Shown: positions 55,863-64,000 of the stretch, piece after piece
How positions within the stretch are numbered: position 1 is the stretch's first letter
How the letters are laid out: each line of letters opens with the position of its first letter
Notes under the pieces: model-generated
Databases searched by the model: none
Seen by the model: the letters and a program-made list of their open reading frames with translations, nothing else
What the model was told of the DNA's origin: nothing
Program-made: the position numbers and the translations under genes
Assembly (NCBI RefSeq): GCF_000332175.1
Contig: NZ_KB235914.1
Span: 4,309,793 to 4,373,792, forward strand
Origin: Pseudanabaena sp. PCC 6802
GTDB lineage: Bacteria; Cyanobacteriota; Cyanobacteriia; Pseudanabaenales; Pseudanabaenaceae
Reading direction: 5' to 3'
DNA length: 64,000 bases

Positions 55863-58427
55863 ATGAATAGTATTCCAGAAGTTTACGGACGGGCTGTCAG
55901 CCTGCATCAAGCAGGCAATCTTGTGGAAGCGGAAAAGCTCTACAGGCAAATTTTGGAGCAAGAACCCCAAAACAGCGATGCTCTGAACATGCTCGGTGTC
56001 GTTTGCCACCAGATGAACAAGTACAACGAAGCTATTAGCTCGATCAATCGTGCTATAAGCATCAATAATCAAAAACCGGCATACTATTTCAATTTGGGCA
56101 AAGTTCAGAGTGCCGTAGCCCTTTCTGAAGATGCGATCCGGAGTTTTAAACTGGCGATCGCCATAAATCCGAACTATTTTGATGCTTACGTATGTTTGGG
56201 CAATACCTATCGATCCATCAACGATCTAGAACAAGCCGAAGCTAACTATAAGCAAGCATTAGCAGCAAAACCAGACGGTTGGGAAGCCCTTGGCGAGCTA
56301 GCTAGAGTTTACTTAACCCAGAAAAAATGGCAAGAGCTAGAAGCTTGCTGCAAAGAAGCGCTAAAACTTAACCCAAATCACGCTGAATCGTACAGAACTT
56401 TGGGGAATGCTCTTATTGCCCGAGGTAAGACCTCTGAGGCTGTAAATGCCTATCAACAAGCATTGAGAATCAATCCCAAATTTGCGGAAGCCTATTGGGA
56501 TATGTCCTTAGCAATGAATATGCTCGTGATGGAATATCAGCATATAGCCCTGGAGCTTAAACCACAGATGACGGATATTGGTTCGCAGATGAATTTAAGT
56601 AATGCCTTTTTAGCGAAAGGTAAGCTTGATGAGGCAATTGCGGGCTTCAGGAGAGTTAATCGACTTGCACCAAATTATGTCGATGCCTATTGCGATCTGG
56701 GTATGGCACTCAGCGGTCGTGGAGAGTTTGATGCCGCCCGAGAAGCACTTCAACAGGCGATCGCCCTCAGTCCCGATTATCCCAAAGCGCATTTTTGTTG
56801 GGGGAGCGTCCTGGAAAAACAAGAGAAGATCGACGAAGCGAGCGCAGCATTTCGGCAAGTGCTGGCGATCGATCCAAATCATGCCGAAGCCAATTGTGCT
56901 ATGGGCAAGCTGGCAATTCAACAGGGTAAACTTGACGAGGCTCTTGCATTCCTAAAACGGGCGCTACAAGTCAGTCCTAATTTAGCAGTAGTCTACTATC
57001 ACCTTGCCCATGCCTATCTGGCCAAATTAGAGCCGGAACTGGCTCTTGAATACGTCCAAAAAGCGATCGCTCTAGCGCCTCAATCTCCTGAAGTTATTAA
57101 CATGTACGGTAACGTATTCCTCACAACTGGTAGATTCAGCGAAGCGATCGAGGCTTTCAAGACCAGCTTAAAAATTGACCCCAATTTAGCCTGGACTAAT
57201 TATTATTTAGGCCGAGCCTATCAACAAGACGGAGATTTTGTCTCAGCCAGTCGATACTTCGAGCAAGCCTTAGCCATTAAGCCCAACTTTGTCGATGCCA
57301 TTATCGGTAAGGCTTCCCTCTTGGAAAAAAGTCGCGAGTTTCAGCCAGCCTACGATCTGTTGCATCCGGTTGTAGACTCGCCCGCAGTCAACGAACAAGC
57401 ACTCACGATATTTGCTGCAATTAGCCGCCGTTTGAAAAAACAACAAGAAGCGATCGATTTGCTGGAAAAACGCCTCAGTGAAGGTAACTTGCGCGTGGAT
57501 AAACATAAGATGATGCTATTTCACCTGGGACTTATTTATGACGACTTGAACGAATACGATCGCGCCTTTAAATATATCGACCTCGGCAACTCACTTGCAC
57601 CCAAAAAGTTTGATACTGAGGCTACGCAGCAGCAATTTAGCGATTTAATTTCGGTATTTAGTGATAACTTGTCCAGGTTTCCTCGCGCAGCTAACCGCTC
57701 GGAATTACCCGTCTTTATCGTTGGAATGCCGCGTTCTGGAACGACACTGGTGGAACAGATATTAGATAGTCTTCCTCAGGTATTTGGTGCAGGCGAACTG
57801 CCAGATATCCATAAAATTGTGAATAGCTTGTCATTCAGGTTATGCATAGATACGCTGTATCCGCAATGCGTGGAGGCGCTGACACCGGATCTAGTCAGTA
57901 CCTTAGCCGAGGAACACCTCTATCGATTGCGCCAGTTTTCCGAGACCGCCACCAGAGTGGTCGATAAATTGCCCCATAATTTCTTGCACTTGGGATTGAT
58001 TTCTCTCTTGTTCCCTAAAGCACGTATTATTCACTGCAAGCGCCATCCCCTCGATACTTGTTTATCATGTTACTTCCAGGATTTCATGGGAACTCACCCA
58101 TATAAGTACAATTTGGAAAATCTGGGATTTTATTACAAGCAGTACGAGCAATTGATGGCACATTGGCATAAGGTATTGGATATCCCAATTTTAGATGTCC
58201 AATACGAAGACATGGTTGCCAATCAGGAAGCCATGAGTCGCAAGATTGTTGAGTTTTTAGGATTGGAGTGGAATGATGCCTGCCTGAGTTTTTATCAGTC
58301 CGATCGCTTCGCCAAAACTGCCAGTTACGACCAGGTTAGAAAACCGATCTATACCAAATCCGTCGCTCGCTACAAAAACTACGAAAAACATCTGGCACCA
58401 TTAAAAGCAGCACTTGGAATAGATTAG
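55863..58427 (+). CDS. TPR-repeat protein with C-terminal sulfotransferase domain
   Basis: 854 residues from the ATG at 55863; a TTG 8 codons upstream is possible. Residues 1 to about 590 are tandem 34-residue TPR units (e.g. AVSLHQAGNLVEAEKLYRQILEQEPQN, NPNYFDAYVCLGNTYRSINDLEQAEANYKQAL). From about 615 follows a sulfotransferase domain with the PAPS 5'-loop FIVGMPRSGTTLVEQIL and the later RIIHCKRHPLDTCLSCYFQDF (3'-phosphate loop). It may sulfate a protein or glycan held by the TPRs. The ExbB-like gene starts 4 bp after its stop. Confidence 0.88.
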   Translation: MNSIPEVYGRAVSLHQAGNLVEAEKLYRQILEQEPQNSDALNMLGVVCHQMNKYNEAISSINRAISINNQKPAYYFNLGKVQSAVALSEDAIRSFKLAIAINPNYFDAYVCLGNTYRSINDLEQAEANYKQALAAKPDGWEALGELARVYLTQKKWQELEACCKEALKLNPNHAESYRTLGNALIARGKTSEAVNAYQQALRINPKFAEAYWDMSLAMNMLVMEYQHIALELKPQMTDIGSQMNLSNAFLAKGKLDEAIAGFRRVNRLAPNYVDAYCDLGMALSGRGEFDAAREALQQAIALSPDYPKAHFCWGSVLEKQEKIDEASAAFRQVLAIDPNHAEANCAMGKLAIQQGKLDEALAFLKRALQVSPNLAVVYYHLAHAYLAKLEPELALEYVQKAIALAPQSPEVINMYGNVFLTTGRFSEAIEAFKTSLKIDPNLAWTNYYLGRAYQQDGDFVSASRYFEQALAIKPNFVDAIIGKASLLEKSREFQPAYDLLHPVVDSPAVNEQALTIFAAISRRLKKQQEAIDLLEKRLSEGNLRVDKHKMMLFHLGLIYDDLNEYDRAFKYIDLGNSLAPKKFDTEATQQQFSDLISVFSDNLSRFPRAANRSELPVFIVGMPRSGTTLVEQILDSLPQVFGAGELPDIHKIVNSLSFRLCIDTLYPQCVEALTPDLVSTLAEEHLYRLRQFSETATRVVDKLPHNFLHLGLISLLFPKARIIHCKRHPLDTCLSCYFQDFMGTHPYKYNLENLGFYYKQYEQLMAHWHKVLDIPILDVQYEDMVANQEAMSRKIVEFLGLEWNDACLSFYQSDRFAKTASYDQVRKPIYTKSVARYKNYEKHLAPLKAALGID

Positions 58428-58431
58428 TTAC

Positions 58432-59064
58432 ATGGAAGAACTATTTAGAGCTGGTGGCCCTGTGATGTGGCCTTTGCTGGGGTTATCGATATTGTCTGTT
58501 GCGGCGATCGCGGAGAGATGTTTTTTCTGGGTCGGCTTTTTGCTGCGCGAAAGCGAAGATGTGAATAAGATCGTCGGTACGGCACGTCAGAACTTGCAAG
58601 CCGCCGCTCAAATTGCCCAGGGAGCGATCGACACGCCCATAGGACGCTTCCTCTACGCACCCCTAGCCCTAGAGCAGCCCGATCCAGAGCTATTCAAACT
58701 GGCGCTAGAAAGTGCGGCGGATGAGGAATTAGCTAATATGCTGCGCGGTGAGAAGATCTTGGAAAGCGTGGTTGCGCTGGCACCGTTGCTGGGCCTACTG
58801 GGTACCATTACGGGTTTGATCGTTTCGTTCGGCTCGCTGCGGATTGGTGATGTTTCTAGTAACCTGCGCTCGGGTAATCTGACCAAGGGGATTGCCGAAG
58901 CATTAATCACGACGGCATCTGGCTTGATCGTGGCGATCGCCACGCTGGCATTCCATCGGTTATTCATCGCGCTCCATCACAAACAAGTCAATATTTTTCG
59001 CAAAGCAGGCAACGATCTAGAACTAATCTATCGTCAATATTGGCAAGCGGGTAGGAAGGAATAA
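58432..59064 (+). CDS. MotA/TolQ/ExbB-family proton channel protein
   Basis: 210 residues with an N-terminal membrane segment (GPVMWPLLGLSILSVAAIAERCFFW) and a later pair around VVALAPLLGLLGTITGLIVSFGSL and ITTASGLIVAIATLAFHRLF. These carry the family's GLLGTxxG and conserved Thr residues. Such proteins pair with an ExbD/TolR partner to harvest the proton gradient, but no partner gene follows. The 4-bp gap to the TPR-sulfotransferase gene implies a common transcript. Confidence 0.88.
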   Translation: MEELFRAGGPVMWPLLGLSILSVAAIAERCFFWVGFLLRESEDVNKIVGTARQNLQAAAQIAQGAIDTPIGRFLYAPLALEQPDPELFKLALESAADEELANMLRGEKILESVVALAPLLGLLGTITGLIVSFGSLRIGDVSSNLRSGNLTKGIAEALITTASGLIVAIATLAFHRLFIALHHKQVNIFRKAGNDLELIYRQYWQAGRKE

Positions 59065-59691
59065 TTACTGACACTTGAGCGAATCAAAAATTGTAGCGGC
59101 ATTTTGTTTTGCCCTCTCGCCGCTGGTAGTTAGCTGCACGATGCGATCGCTTCGTTTAAACGAAGCAGTAGCAATGTAACGAATCGCAGGCAATGTCGAT
59201 GCCTTTGCTTGCCATGTCAGTTCGCCCTCCTGCACCGTTACAGGTACGGTTATGCCGCAAAGAGTTTTATTCTCTATCCGAGTAGCGATCGCCTTGAAAT
59301 GTTCGTCACCCTTATCTGGCATCGTATCGCCAAGATCTTGAGGTAACTGCTCGCGATCGATTTCTTCTTCTGCGTTAATCTGTGCCACAAATAATTCCAC
59401 GTCGGGAGTCGAGGTATCGCTAACAATCAAAGCCGCTTTAATACCGACAACTTGAGAATTAAATACCCCCTTAGAACCGCCAGGAATTTGAAACTCGAAA
59501 ATACTTCTAGCCACTGCCTCCGACCGTCGCGGATCGGTGGCGTTATGTAAGGCTTTCATTCCTAACCCAACTACACCTGCACCAACCAATAGAACGGCTC
59601 CGATGGATATCCCCAGAAACTCCCACCAACTAACAGAATACTTAGTTATAGTATTAGTTTTAGTTTCGATTAGATCGTCACGATTCCACAT
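59065..59691 (-). CDS. Membrane-anchored hypothetical protein linked to the P-type ATPase
   Basis: 208 residues from the ATG at 59691; a longer frame overlaps the ATPase gene and was rejected. One membrane segment near residues 22-47 (WEFLGISIGAVLLVGAGVVGLG) is followed by an extracytoplasmic or cytoplasmic domain of about 160 residues with a beta-rich pattern (VVGIKAALIVSDTSTPDVELFVAQI). Family not recognised. It starts 8 bp after the ATPase stop, so it is probably co-transcribed and may be an accessory subunit. It converges on the exbB-like gene with no gap. Confidence 0.65.
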   Translation of the reverse strand: MWNRDDLIETKTNTITKYSVSWWEFLGISIGAVLLVGAGVVGLGMKALHNATDPRRSEAVARSIFEFQIPGGSKGVFNSQVVGIKAALIVSDTSTPDVELFVAQINAEEEIDREQLPQDLGDTMPDKGDEHFKAIATRIENKTLCGITVPVTVQEGELTWQAKASTLPAIRYIATASFKRSDRIVQLTTSGERAKQNAATIFDSLKCQ

Positions 59692-59699
59692 AAGATTTC

Positions 59700-62147
59700 C
59701 TAACCAAGATCGACACCGAGGAAGCGATCGAAAAAGCGAGTTCTCCACACAAAACGTAAGATGAGACACCACTCTAGAGCAATCAAACCAATATATAAGC
59801 AATCATACAAAGTTAATGGTGCCAGTTCAAAGAAATTGCGTAAAGGTGGAACAGCAAGCACGACAAAATAGACAACTGCCAAAATCAGAGCCGTAAATGT
59901 ATATCGCCAATCGCCGCTAAGCGGTTCGCCCCCTACCCAAGCCGTTGTAGGTGGCTTCAGAAATACCACCAGCATTAACTCGCACAATACTAGAATCGTG
60001 ACGAGAGCAGTGCGCGGGATAGAGCGATCGATTTCCGTTAATTCGGCACCTGGCGGCAAATCGTAGGCAACGCTAACTAGATAAAATAGATAGACACCTA
60101 GCGATACCAACGTGAGGGTAATTGTAGCTGGAATTGTAAAGTGGAGCATAGAGCGTACTAATCCCCGTTGCGGCAAAGCGCCTGGCTCTGCCCAAATTGG
60201 GATGCAAATTGTAGGCAAGCCCACGCCAATTAACGACACGATCGCGCTGTGTTTGTTCACCAAAGGAAAGACATCCGTCACGATTGCAGTGGAGAAAATT
60301 AAGAGCGTAACGCAAAAAACTCTCACCATAAATAGCTTGAGCAGATCCTGAATGCCATTGCGAATGCGTTGACCCTCCAGGAAAGTATGAGGAAGGGCAC
60401 CAAATGAATCCTTGAGTAGAACGATATCCGCTACACCGCGAGTGGCTTTACTACCACTTTCCATCGCAATCCCCAGGTTGGCTTGCTTTAGCGATAACAC
60501 GTCATTAACCCCATCCCCAATCATGGCAACATAGTCGCCGGAATGGCGGAGCGTGCGCACGAGTTTAGCCTTTTGCTCGGGGGCGATGCGCCCAAAAATC
60601 GTATTGATTTGTGCAGCTTGAGCGAACTCCGTGTCGTCCATCTGTGCTAACTCTGCCCCCGAAACCACGCCAATTTCTGTCCCTAACCCCGCTTGTTTCG
60701 CCAATGCCAAAACCGTTTGGGGATTATCCCCAGAGATGATTTTAACCTCAATCCCTGCTTTGGTAAATCCATCTAGCGTGGTTTTCGCCTCTGGGCGCAG
60801 TTCGTCACTAAGCACTACAATCCCAAGCGGAATCAAGTTAGAAGGGAGTTTAGCAGTGTCTGCATTCTTGTCCCAAGTAGTTATCTCTGGCGTATAGGCA
60901 AACAGAATGACACGTAACCCCTGGTTGGTACTTGCGGCAATTCGCTCTATATCCTCTGGGCTGAGCAATACCGCTGCTTCTAAAATCTCTGGTGCGCCCA
61001 GTACGTACATGCCAGGTTGGATGCCCTCTTCGTCAAAGATAATCGCGCTCCATTTGCGTGCTGATGAAAAGGGAATTTCGGCAACGGGCGATCGCACCTT
61101 ACCAGGACAAGCAAGAGCAAGTGCGTCGCTGGTCTTATTGCCAGCAGAGGTATTAGCAGCAAAATCTCCCAGAAGCGATCGCAACTCAGTTTCACTTACT
61201 CCAATGGGATAAACTTCATGAAAATTGATTCGATTGCTAGTTAAAGTACCCGTCTTATCCAGGCAAAGCACGTTCACGTTGCTAAGGGACTCCACCGCAT
61301 TTGCCTGCTGAATTAAGACATCCTGCCCCACCATCTTGACCGAGCCGAGACCGTAGGCAAGCGTGATTGCCAGATATAAACCCGCAGGCACCAGACCCGC
61401 TATCACGGCTGCTCGCTGTACCACTTCATTCAACGAAAACGAACGACTGAGGAAACTAATGCCCAGCAAGATCCACAAAAAACAGGCAGTTAGCATAAAT
61501 ACGCGAATCACCAGGTTGATTTCGCTCTGCAAAGGCGTGTAGACCTGACGAAAGGCTCTAGCTCCCGTTACCAATCGATAGGCTAGGGTCTCAGAGCCAA
61601 CCTTCTGAGCCTCATAGCAGGCATTACCGCTAACACAAAAGCTGCCAGAGTAAATGGGCTGACCTTCAAATTTGGGGATCATGTCCGACTCGCCCGTTAA
61701 TAGCGATTCGTCTACCTCTAATCGCCCTTCACCCACCACCTGTCCGTCAACCACAATTTGATCGCCAGGACGTGCCACTAAAATGTCTCCCAACACGATC
61801 TGATTGGGATCGATTTGCTGTTCTACGCCCTCACGGATAACGGTTGCTCTAGGACGGTGCAGCAGCGCAATTTCATCTAGTTTTTGCTTAGCCCAAATTT
61901 CTTGACAGATATTGATAATTACGCCACCAAAGATCACGACTACTACAATGATGCTGTCGCTATAGCGCTGGAGCAAAATCATGAATATGCTAATTGCCAG
62001 AAAAACCCCATTAATAAAAGTAAAGAGGTTTTCATTCAAAATTTGGGTGTAGGAGCGGCTGGTGGGGAGTTTGGCATCATTCCCCTGTCCTGCTGCCCTG
62101 CGGGCAATTACTTCACTCTGAGTTAACCCCTGCAGCAGGTCAGACAT
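59700..62147 (-). CDS. Cation-transporting P-type ATPase (CtpE-like)
   Basis: 815 residues from the ATG at 62147. Actuator motif LLTGESDMIPKF (about 150), phosphorylation motif LCLDKTGTLTSN (D about 296) and hinge MIGDGVNDVLSLKQANLGIAM (about 547) are intact. About ten membrane segments are predicted. The fourth carries GLVPAGLYLAITLA: PAGL instead of PEGL or CPC, so it is neither a typical calcium nor a heavy-metal pump. The overall form recalls mycobacterial CtpE. There is no N-terminal metal-binding domain. The ion is uncertain. Confidence 0.87.
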   Translation of the reverse strand: MSDLLQGLTQSEVIARRAAGQGNDAKLPTSRSYTQILNENLFTFINGVFLAISIFMILLQRYSDSIIVVVVIFGGVIINICQEIWAKQKLDEIALLHRPRATVIREGVEQQIDPNQIVLGDILVARPGDQIVVDGQVVGEGRLEVDESLLTGESDMIPKFEGQPIYSGSFCVSGNACYEAQKVGSETLAYRLVTGARAFRQVYTPLQSEINLVIRVFMLTACFLWILLGISFLSRSFSLNEVVQRAAVIAGLVPAGLYLAITLAYGLGSVKMVGQDVLIQQANAVESLSNVNVLCLDKTGTLTSNRINFHEVYPIGVSETELRSLLGDFAANTSAGNKTSDALALACPGKVRSPVAEIPFSSARKWSAIIFDEEGIQPGMYVLGAPEILEAAVLLSPEDIERIAASTNQGLRVILFAYTPEITTWDKNADTAKLPSNLIPLGIVVLSDELRPEAKTTLDGFTKAGIEVKIISGDNPQTVLALAKQAGLGTEIGVVSGAELAQMDDTEFAQAAQINTIFGRIAPEQKAKLVRTLRHSGDYVAMIGDGVNDVLSLKQANLGIAMESGSKATRGVADIVLLKDSFGALPHTFLEGQRIRNGIQDLLKLFMVRVFCVTLLIFSTAIVTDVFPLVNKHSAIVSLIGVGLPTICIPIWAEPGALPQRGLVRSMLHFTIPATITLTLVSLGVYLFYLVSVAYDLPPGAELTEIDRSIPRTALVTILVLCELMLVVFLKPPTTAWVGGEPLSGDWRYTFTALILAVVYFVVLAVPPLRNFFELAPLTLYDCLYIGLIALEWCLILRFVWRTRFFDRFLGVDLG

Positions 62148-62292
62148 GGGGCTAGCTATTTCTTTATGCATCGATACATTAGATACTATGTCAAGACTCA
62201 GCAAGATGATTGCACATAAACATAAATTCTGCTAGGCAAGCACTCTGGTAAAATCCTAAAGGATCGTAAAGCCTATTTACGATTGTACGTAC

Positions 62293-62394
62293 TGTAGCTA
62301 GAACTAACAGACTTAGAACGGGGTGCAGGGGTGGAATCCCTGTGTGGTGGCTATGCCCCCACATTCCCTGTCCTAACAGATGCATAGGGCTATA
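62293..62394 (+). repeat. Family B repeat (B10, diverged)
   Basis: GTAGCTAGAACTAACAGACTTAG at the left, GATGCATAGGGCTATA at the right, and core AGGGGTGGAATCCCT / GTGGTGGCTATGCCCCCAC with substitutions. It ends 39 bp before the HepT-like gene start. Confidence 0.85.
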
Positions 62395-62433
62395 AGTAGA
62401 ATGCTAGGAGAGCAAACTAAGGACTAATCGTTG

Positions 62434-62781
62434 ATGAATATTCCCAATGAAAGACTAGAGAGCCACATTCAAGATATTTTAGAAGCGATCGACGCGACCG
62501 AGTCGTTTATCAAGGGCATGAGCTTTAACGACTTTAGCCAGGATCAAAAAACAATTTTTGCTGTAGAAAGATCTGTAGGTATAGTTGGCATGACTGCCAA
62601 AAGGCTGCCCACAGACTTTATCGATCGCTATCCCGAAATCAACTGGCGCAACATCACGGGACTGGGCGATAAGCTGACATTTGGTGTGTTTGAGGTCGAT
62701 TTAGGGGTGTTATGGGCTGCCACGCAGCAGGATCTTCCAAAACTCAAACAATTTATGACATCCCTGCTTTCTCAAGAGTAG
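62434..62781 (+). CDS. HepT-like (DUF86) protein with a degenerate catalytic motif
   Basis: 115 residues. The fold pattern is that of HepT RNase toxins (RLESHIQDILEAIDATESFIKGMSFNDFSQDQKTIFAVERSVGIVG ... YPEINWRNITGLGDKLTFGVFEVDLGVLWAATQQDLPKL). In active members the middle reads R-x4-6-HxYF; here the site reads GDKLTFGVFEVD, so the histidine and tyrosine are lost. No MntA nucleotidyltransferase is adjacent. It may be a tamed toxin remnant or a domesticated RNA-binding protein. Confidence 0.78.
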   Translation: MNIPNERLESHIQDILEAIDATESFIKGMSFNDFSQDQKTIFAVERSVGIVGMTAKRLPTDFIDRYPEINWRNITGLGDKLTFGVFEVDLGVLWAATQQDLPKLKQFMTSLLSQE

Positions 62782-62803
62782 AGATCGCAGCTAACTGCAC
62801 AAC

Positions 62804-64000
62804 TTAACGAACTACTCGTACGATTGTGCCGGGTGACACCTTGCTAAATAGTTCTTTAATATCTTCGTTATACATGCGAATACAGCCATGCGATACCGCC
62901 TGTCCCACCGACTGGCGGTTGGGCGTGCCGTGGAAGCCAGACCAATCTTTGCCGTTTGTCCAAAAGCCAATCCAGTAAAGACCGAGGGGGTTATCGGGCG
63001 CACCACCTTTAATCACGTCCCCTGTAAAGGGATTTTTCCAATTGGGGCGTTCTGCCATTTGCTTGACCCTATGGGTTCCCGTGGGAGTCTCCCAGCCAGC
63101 ACGACCGACCGCAACGGGGTAGGTTTTCAGCTTTTTATCACCTTGAAAAGCAGTTACTTTGCGCTGGGTCAGATTAATTTCTAGCAGAGTCACCTGGCTG
63201 ACACCAAGATTGCTGACATCTTGAGAAGCAGCAGGGGTAGCTGCATAGTTAAAGGCAATTTTAGGCAATTGTCCTTGGTAAGCCAGGGCTTGATAAATCA
63301 ATGCTGCTAGCTCAGCGCGACTGATTGAGCGATTGGGGTTGAGCGTAGCGGGATCGGGATAGTTGACTATGATGCGACGATCGCTCAGTGCCGCCACCTG
63401 ATCCACGGCATATTTGGGTACTTCTGCGCCATCTGTATAGATAGAGGCGAGGAGTTGGCCGCGATCGCGTTTGGGATTTATGGTCAGATCCAGACCGTTG
63501 GCGATCGCCACAAACGCCTGCGTCCTTGTCACGTATTCATTCGGCAAAAAAAGCTGCCCTTGTCCTGAGAGGAAACCACCCTCATAGGCTTTAGCGATCG
63601 CGGCTGCCGCCCAGTGGTTAGGAGGAACATCGGCAAACTGGACGGCATGGCGATATTTGTTTTGGTAGGGAAAGGTTTGTTGCAGAATTACGGCAAACTG
63701 GGCGCGGGTGATGGGCTGATTGGGGCGAAATTCACTACCAGCGGCGGCAGTAATTAATCGGTGTACTGCCAAACCATCGATGAATGGCCTAGCCCAATGG
63801 TTTTGCGTATCGGAAAAATTAGGGTTTCGCGCTATTAACCGTTGATGGGGGGCTACTTGACTGGCAGGATTTGGCTCGTAGTTTGCCGCTGCTAAGCCTG
63901 CCGATGCCAAAGTACTCAGCACTAACGCACCCAGCGTAAATGGGATTGAGAAGCGCGATTTCGTTCCGAATGCCTTCGGCCACCAGGAATATTCCACCAC
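62804..64000 (-). CDS. SLH-domain L,D-transpeptidase, possibly complete at the window edge
   Basis: 398 residues in view, beginning with a GTG at the last base of the window; the true start could lie outside. A hydrophobic signal is at about residues 17-39. Three SLH-type repeats follow (NHWARPFIDGLAVHRLI..., NHWAAAAIAKAYEGGFLSG..., VPKYAVDQVAALSDRRIIV...). The YkuD domain is from about 265 (LLEINLTQRKVTAFQGDKKLKTYPVAVG), with the catalytic SHGCIRMYNEDIKELF and the histidine of FHGTPN. It cross-links peptidoglycan or attaches proteins to it, and the SLH repeats bind cell-wall polymers. Confidence 0.9.
   Translation of the reverse strand: MVEYSWWPKAFGTKSRFSIPFTLGALVLSTLASAGLAAANYEPNPASQVAPHQRLIARNPNFSDTQNHWARPFIDGLAVHRLITAAAGSEFRPNQPITRAQFAVILQQTFPYQNKYRHAVQFADVPPNHWAAAAIAKAYEGGFLSGQGQLFLPNEYVTRTQAFVAIANGLDLTINPKRDRGQLLASIYTDGAEVPKYAVDQVAALSDRRIIVNYPDPATLNPNRSISRAELAALIYQALAYQGQLPKIAFNYAATPAASQDVSNLGVSQVTLLEINLTQRKVTAFQGDKKLKTYPVAVGRAGWETPTGTHRVKQMAERPNWKNPFTGDVIKGGAPDNPLGLYWIGFWTNGKDWSGFHGTPNRQSVGQAVSHGCIRMYNEDIKELFSKVSPGTIVRVVR

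Overview
This is a chromosomal window from a cyanobacterium. The evidence is the oxygenic-photosynthesis gene set (ycf4, gun4, raf1, ferredoxin-thioredoxin reductase variable chain, a Ycf49-like protein, ferredoxin-dependent sulfite reductase) and the very frequent HIP1 octamer GCGATCGC in genes and gaps. The dense palindromic intergenic repeats recall Pseudanabaena-type genomes, but that placement is a weak inference.

Layout. 1-10 kb: end of an M48-type protease, speA, a short lipoxygenase-like protein, class II ribonucleotide reductase, a lone abortive-infection-type gene and a class 3 lipase. 10.7-20 kb: tRNA-Val, sulfite reductase, atpD-atpC, a 2OG oxygenase, an unusual duplicated sigma factor, raf1, a truncated Uma2 gene and a degenerate histidine kinase. 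21-25 kb: a candidate iron-uptake cluster (Tat-exported two-domain multicopper oxidase, helix-hairpin-helix lipoprotein, FTR1 permease) with a possible Fur box. 25-33 kb: Uma2, a complete IS5-family element, ycf49-like, recO-MFS, rsfS, ftrV and a LOG protein. 34-38 kb: a wrecked Tc-toxin locus (TcB/SpvB fragment, TcA-like fragment) broken by two insertion sequences and a MITE-like element. 38-43.5 kb: guaB3, a BioD/DRTGG protein, a three-gene unknown operon and an internally deleted tnpB. 43.7-56 kb: SpoIID/LytB protein, KAS II-like enzyme, cyclophilin, ycf4, rplU-rpmA, gun4, ybaB, tusA-rsgA, a phosphatase, a HigBA/RelE-type toxin-antitoxin pair and ahcY. 56-64 kb: TPR-sulfotransferase plus ExbB, a P-type ATPase with a small membrane partner, a degenerate HepT-like protein and an SLH/L,D-transpeptidase.

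The most striking feature is a population of modular palindromic repeats. At least three families (A, B, C) have different terminal arms but share a similar two-hairpin core, and a 45-bp module is found at the same core site in one copy of each. One B copy lies in frame inside the sigma-factor gene and accounts for about 35 codons. One A copy supplies the last codons and stop of the antitoxin. The repeats therefore exchange parts and become coding sequence.
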